From assembly GCA_041859045.1 (NCBI GenBank), contig JBHELB010000002.1, positions 1 to 32,455 on the forward strand: a stretch of DNA of 32,455 bases. The letters run 5' to 3'. The notes below the pieces were generated by a model. It had not been told where the DNA came from. It did no database searches and saw nothing but the letters and a program-made list of their open reading frames with translations. Made by a program: the position numbers and the translations under genes. Positions 28,769 through 32,455 of this stretch are shown one piece after another (within the stretch, counting starts at the first letter, position 1; every line of letters starts with the position of its first letter). The stretch is from JBHELB01 sp041859045 (GTDB lineage: Bacteria > Hydrogenedentota > Hydrogenedentia > Hydrogenedentales > SLHB01).

Positions 28769-31700
28769 ATGCGAAGAGTTTTGATGCTTGGGGTATGTCT
28801 TGTCTCTGTTCTAGCTGCTGCGGCGGCATGGGCGGAAGATGCCGTGTTCGACGTGCCTCGGCTGGAGAACATCACGGTCGACGGTGATGCGAGCGACTGG
28901 GGCGATCGCGGGTTCCACGTGGGACTCCTCGCGGACGAGAAGCGGAATTTCAAGGACGCGAGCGACTTCGACGGTCGCCTCTGGCTAGGCTGGGACGACG
29001 CGGGGTTGCTGGTGCGCGCGGAAGGGCGCGACGATCAGCACGTGGAGAGTGAGGAAGACTGGGCGATCTGGGCCAAGGACGCGGTGGAGTTGTTCATGGC
29101 CATCGAGCCGGGCTCGACCGAACGCTACCAGATCGTCGTTGCGCCGGGGCACACGAAGGAACAGCCTGATCTTCGGATTCAGTACTACGAGTTTCGCCAC
29201 GACGACGCATTGCTCAAGACCAAACTCACCGGCGAAGCCGCAGCGACGCGGGTCGGCGATCGGTACATCCTCGAAGTGCGTATGCCGTGGTCGAACCTGG
29301 CCATCACCCCGAAACCCGGCGCAAGTTGCGGTTTTCAGATTTACCTTAACGACTTCGACCCCGACGACCCGCCTTACCTCGGCCGCTACACCGCGATGTG
29401 GTACCCGGGCGGGCAGAGCAACTGGAACCCCGAGCGCATGTACCGCGTGCGTCTGGCGGACACGCCCAGCGCGCCGGTACTGGCGATGGGCACGGCGCGG
29501 GCTTTCACAGAAACGTCGTTGCTCTGGCTGGAAATGACCGCGGCGGAATCGTTGGCCGGTCACTCGCTGACAATCTCGGGTTCCGGCTTCAAGGAAACGG
29601 CGGTCACGCTTGAAGCGTTCCGCGGCCGTGCGGCCGCGCGGGCCTACGTGCCCACGGGCGCGACAAACTATGACCCGGCCAAGGTGACGCTCGCGATTGA
29701 CGGCACGCCGGTCGCCAACGTAGCACGCAGCACGGAGGGCTCCCCCGCGGTCGATTTCGATATTGCGCAGACGAGCGGCGAGTACACGATTACCCCGCGC
29801 CTGGAACCCATCGGCGCATTTCCGGCGCATAAGGCCGCCAAGGTCAAGCTCTACGATGCGCAGGGACAAGAGTGCGGCGCGTATTCGCTGAAACCGGGTG
29901 AGTCGGCTCGGGTGCGTTTGGAGAAAGGTCTGTACTTGGTGACGGGCCGATATCCTGGGCAGTTTGAACGGCCCATTGAAGGTGCGCGCGGCTTCGCTGT
30001 TGGGTATCCGGAGGGGCTTGCCGAGCGGCTGGCGGAGTTGCGCGCGACGGAGGGCGCTGTCCGCGATCGCGCGAATGATGGCCTGCGGGAAGTCTATGAA
30101 GGCTACTGGCTCTACAGCCTGGACCTGCTTCGCGTGTGCATCGAGGAACGTCCGCTCGCGTTCAGTGACGGCGAAGCGGACTTTATCGAGTGGTTGATCC
30201 GTCCGCAGGTGGATCCTGCGGCGCTGTCGAAGCGCCGGGGCGAGTTTGAGTGGGCGTATCGCTCGAAGGTCGATGGCACGGGGCAGCCGTTCAGTCTGTG
30301 GGTTCCCTATACGTATGACGCGAAGACCCCTTACCCCATGCGAATGTGGCTGCACGGCAGCGGCGGGACGCACAAAGAAGTGCGCCGCCTTCCCGGAACC
30401 CTGCTGGCCAGCGTGCTGGGCCGATCCCGCGCGCAGGGCTACGGCGACCTCTGCGGCGTGGACGTGAGGGAGGTCTACGAGTATGTCCTGCGGCATTGGA
30501 GCGTGGACGCGGATCGGGTAGGTATTTTTGGCGCAAGCATGGGCGGAGGCGGCACATTCGATATCGCCTCGCTGTATCCCGATTTGTTTGCGGCCGCTTC
30601 GCCGTGGATGGGCTATGCCGACGGGATGCCGACGGAGAATCTCTCCAACGTGCCGGTGTATGCGCTGCACGGCACCCATGACCGGCTTGTGCCGATCGGT
30701 TTCTCTAGAACAGGGCTGCAGAACGTCGAAAAAGCGGGCGGTATGACCGTTATGGATGCGCTGCCCAAGACGGACCACGGGTTTGTCGAGAAGGACGAAG
30801 CGCGGGCCCATGCGTGGATGAGCAGTCCGGTGCGCAAGACCGCGCCCGAGCGCATTCACTACAAAGCCCTGCACAACGGCGCGACCGGCGCGTACGGCGT
30901 GAACGTGCTTGAGTGGGGTGCGGAGTGGCGTCCGGCGACGTTCGACGCCGCGCGCGACGGAGACATGCTCTATCTACGCCTCGACAATATCCGCGTGCTG
31001 GAAGTTAACATGACCGGTATTGCGAGAGTCTCTGTGAACGAAGGCCTCGTTCTCGACGTGCCCGGCCCGGACAACGGCGTGTTCTACGTGGTGATGGGCG
31101 AAAAAACCGAGGTATGCCGAGAAAAGCCAGCGTTTCCGGCAGAAGTGCTGAATACGCCGGGCGGCCCGCACAACCTGTACCACGGCGATCCGTTGTTGGT
31201 GGTATGGGGCACCAAAGCGGACGAGGAGACCAACCGGCGGATTTTTGACGTGGCCGATCGCCTACGGCGTTCGCCGCGGCCCGTGGTGCTCGAAGATGAA
31301 AAGGAAGGCGACAAAGGGCGCGGTTTCATGATGCACGGGAAGCTGTATGGCAAGCCGGACACGGAAGTGACCGACGAGGACTTGCGTAATCACAGTATTA
31401 TCCTCGTGGGAACGGCGAAGCAGAATGCTGTGGCGGCGCGTTTGGCGGATAGGCTGCCGCTGATCGATGAGAACGGCGTGCTCAAGACCAGCGACGGCGT
31501 CACGTGGCCGTCGGTGGGACGTGGCTGGGCGTTTGCCTACTACAACCCGGTTGCTCCGCAACGGCGACTGTTTTGGCTCGCATCGGAAACGCCAGGGTTC
31601 TATCGCCCAAACATGCCGGTATTGTTCGGGTATCGTTATCCTGAAGTCTCGCCGGACTTGGTCATCGGCGACGCGGAGAAACCGTGTCTGGTAGCTCAGC

Positions 31701-32221
31701 GCACCTTTACGCCGCGCTGGCAGTGGTGGCCTGAGGCCCAAGTGTATGAGACGTCCCCGTTGTTGCCTTCGGCTATTTGCATGCCGAATGCTTGGGAAAA
31801 TTTCGTCGCGAAGGCCATCCTCGAACAGACGGGCGCGGACGCGTCCATAATGATGGTTTGTCCGGCTCCGGACCCGAAGAAGGACCCGGACGAATGCGCG
31901 GGCTGGACCCCAGGAGCAACGCGCGCGGCGGATGCGAGGTTGTCGACCTATTGGACGCCGCTGGTTCAGTTCGGCCTCACGAGCGGCGAGATGGCGGAAC
32001 TGCCCAACACGTTGCGCGAGATGAAACCGGACGAAGATGGGCACACGCGAGAAGCGCTGCGCCGTTCGGACACGCCCCAAGGCGCCCAACGGGTAGTCGC
32101 AACCGCGTGGAACTCGTGGAGCTTGTTCACCAAGCAGTTTGAGTGGAACGATCGGCTCGAGCAGACCGACTACGACATGCGCGACGTGCTGAACCGCGCT
32201 CTGGACCGGCTGTCGCCGTGA
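28769..32221 (+). CDS. Exported multidomain hydrolase (CBM9-like + alpha/beta hydrolase)
   Basis: The protein has 1150 residues from the ATG at 28769, which follows GAGGAAGGGGA. A signal peptide is clear: MRRVLMLGVCLVSVLAAAAAWA, then EDA. The first mature domain (about 25-235) has a CBM9/DOMON-like pattern: ITVDGDASDWGDRGF, FDGRLWLGWDDAGLLVRAEGRD, DAVELFM, and YILEVRMPWSNL. A linker and beta-rich region follow. The alpha/beta hydrolase domain (about 505-690) starts SLWVPYTYD and contains the nucleophile elbow GASMGGG (Ser590), HGTHDRLVP (Asp638) and DHGF (His670). This is a complete catalytic triad of the prolyl-oligopeptidase/esterase kind. The last ~450 residues are unassigned. It probably acts on glycans or glycan esters outside the cytoplasm. 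A longer frame to 28664 lies before the promoter-like region and is rejected. Confidence 0.8.
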   Translation: MRRVLMLGVCLVSVLAAAAAWAEDAVFDVPRLENITVDGDASDWGDRGFHVGLLADEKRNFKDASDFDGRLWLGWDDAGLLVRAEGRDDQHVESEEDWAIWAKDAVELFMAIEPGSTERYQIVVAPGHTKEQPDLRIQYYEFRHDDALLKTKLTGEAAATRVGDRYILEVRMPWSNLAITPKPGASCGFQIYLNDFDPDDPPYLGRYTAMWYPGGQSNWNPERMYRVRLADTPSAPVLAMGTARAFTETSLLWLEMTAAESLAGHSLTISGSGFKETAVTLEAFRGRAAARAYVPTGATNYDPAKVTLAIDGTPVANVARSTEGSPAVDFDIAQTSGEYTITPRLEPIGAFPAHKAAKVKLYDAQGQECGAYSLKPGESARVRLEKGLYLVTGRYPGQFERPIEGARGFAVGYPEGLAERLAELRATEGAVRDRANDGLREVYEGYWLYSLDLLRVCIEERPLAFSDGEADFIEWLIRPQVDPAALSKRRGEFEWAYRSKVDGTGQPFSLWVPYTYDAKTPYPMRMWLHGSGGTHKEVRRLPGTLLASVLGRSRAQGYGDLCGVDVREVYEYVLRHWSVDADRVGIFGASMGGGGTFDIASLYPDLFAAASPWMGYADGMPTENLSNVPVYALHGTHDRLVPIGFSRTGLQNVEKAGGMTVMDALPKTDHGFVEKDEARAHAWMSSPVRKTAPERIHYKALHNGATGAYGVNVLEWGAEWRPATFDAARDGDMLYLRLDNIRVLEVNMTGIARVSVNEGLVLDVPGPDNGVFYVVMGEKTEVCREKPAFPAEVLNTPGGPHNLYHGDPLLVVWGTKADEETNRRIFDVADRLRRSPRPVVLEDEKEGDKGRGFMMHGKLYGKPDTEVTDEDLRNHSIILVGTAKQNAVAARLADRLPLIDENGVLKTSDGVTWPSVGRGWAFAYYNPVAPQRRLFWLASETPGFYRPNMPVLFGYRYPEVSPDLVIGDAEKPCLVAQRTFTPRWQWWPEAQVYETSPLLPSAICMPNAWENFVAKAILEQTGADASIMMVCPAPDPKKDPDECAGWTPGATRAADARLSTYWTPLVQFGLTSGEMAELPNTLREMKPDEDGHTREALRRSDTPQGAQRVVATAWNSWSLFTKQFEWNDRLEQTDYDMRDVLNRALDRLSP

Positions 32222-32262
32222 GGAATCGGGCGGTAGCGGGATGTCCATATCGCAGATAAACG

Positions 32263-32324
32263 TGTCAAGCCATTTAAGAATCTTACCGGGGCGGTAGTTG
32301 TCCTGTCATTTGCGATCTTACCGG
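32263..32324 (+). repeat. Two tandem direct repeats, possible mobile-element end
   Basis: A 27-nt unit (32263-32289) beginning TGTC and ending ATCTTACCGG recurs 36 nt later as a 26-nt variant (32299-32324). TGTC, CATTT and ATCTTACCGG are shared, with differences between. Spaced, imperfect end repeats of this kind are typical of transposase-binding sites at the ends of some insertion sequences, such as IS21-type elements. No transposase gene lies inside the window. Confidence 0.45.
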
Positions 32325-32373
32325 GAGAAGGGCTGGTTAGGGACCTGGTTGTCGACTTGGGCTGGGGCTTTTT

Positions 32374-32397
32374 CACCCCCTCCCGCGGGAGGGGGTG
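32374..32397. repeat. Perfect inverted repeat near the right edge
   Basis: CACCCCCTCCC (32374-32384) and GGGAGGGGGTG (32387-32397) form a perfect 11-bp stem with a 2-nt spacer. The five-T run precedes it on the plus strand, so it does not have terminator polarity in either direction. It may be a REP-like palindrome. A TATAGT (32404-32409) lies just beyond and might be the -10 of an off-window gene. Confidence 0.5.
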
Positions 32398-32455
32398 TGC
32401 TGCTATAGTACAGTAACTCATTGGGCCTCGTTTCGCCGGGGCGATTTGGTCGAGT

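Noticed and set aside
28985..30874. 629-aa minus-strand open frame inside the exported hydrolase gene
   Set aside because: It is an antisense shadow with Arg/His-rich composition. The plus-strand gene has a signal peptide and catalytic motifs.
32371..32397. Perfect palindrome at the right edge as an intrinsic terminator
   Set aside because: The five-T run lies before the stem on the plus strand, so on the minus strand the stem is followed by A, not U. Neither direction fits a terminator.
1..32455. CRISPR arrays, rRNA genes, complete insertion sequences
   Set aside because: No regularly spaced repeat arrays, rRNA segments or transposase genes were seen anywhere in the window.

Overview
The window is a chromosome segment of a GC-rich bacterium: sampled core genes run at about 62-65% GC. 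It has Shine-Dalgarno-led genes, sigma70-type promoters with 17-bp spacers, a pilin tail at the left edge and many polysaccharide- or sugar-active enzymes (GH172/DUF2961, GH38, a CBM9-like hydrolase). This mix fits an uncultured carbohydrate-degrading lineage such as Hydrogenedentota, Planctomycetota or relatives. That placement is an inference from gene style, and no marker here fixes the phylum.

Layout. 1-251: C-terminus of a type IV pilin-like protein, with a terminator. 554-937: unknown 127-aa protein. 981-2105 (minus): RlmI-type 23S rRNA methyltransferase. 2449-5714: gap, a DUF4258/DUF2283 pair, pgk and a YbjQ protein. 5793-8447: rpsO-pnp, with tandem hairpins between them and a pnp terminator. 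8512-11354: M16 peptidase, dut and a GH172-family enzyme. 11369-13546: a small low-GC island bounded by copies of the 3' end of tRNA-Lys. 13526-13601 (minus): the intact tRNA-Lys(TTT). 13779-14904: Cys-rich protein and truA. 15070-19965: a promoter, an FMN riboswitch with its terminator, then ribD-ribE-ribBA-ribH-nusB and a PHP phosphoesterase. 19970-20158 (minus): a 62-aa orphan. 20159-20955: noncoding region with two dispersed-repeat-like hairpins. 20956-25412: trxB, ExoD-family protein, photolyase and amidohydrolase. 25463-28552 (minus): GH38 alpha-mannosidase. 28769-32221: an exported 1150-aa CBM9-like/alpha-beta hydrolase. 32222-32455: noncoding, with tandem repeats that resemble transposase-binding ends.

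How the genes work together. Most of the window is housekeeping: lower glycolysis (gap, pgk), translation and RNA turnover (rpsO, pnp, truA, rlmI, nusB), nucleotide hygiene (dut), riboflavin synthesis under FMN control, and redox or DNA repair (trxB, photolyase). The two glycoside hydrolase families and the secreted hydrolase indicate growth on complex glycans.

The standout is the island at tRNA-Lys. It carries three tightly packed, possibly co-transcribed genes: a STAS-like + GHKL ATPase protein, a stand-alone STAS-like (DUF4325) protein and a PIN-domain nuclease. This looks like a partner-switching module (kinase plus STAS substrate) wired to an RNase effector. I regard it as the best candidate in the window for an undescribed toxin-antitoxin or defence-type system. 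The second clearest regulatory feature is the FMN riboswitch: the 5' strand of its P1 helix is exactly complementary over 10 nt to the 5' arm of the downstream terminator.
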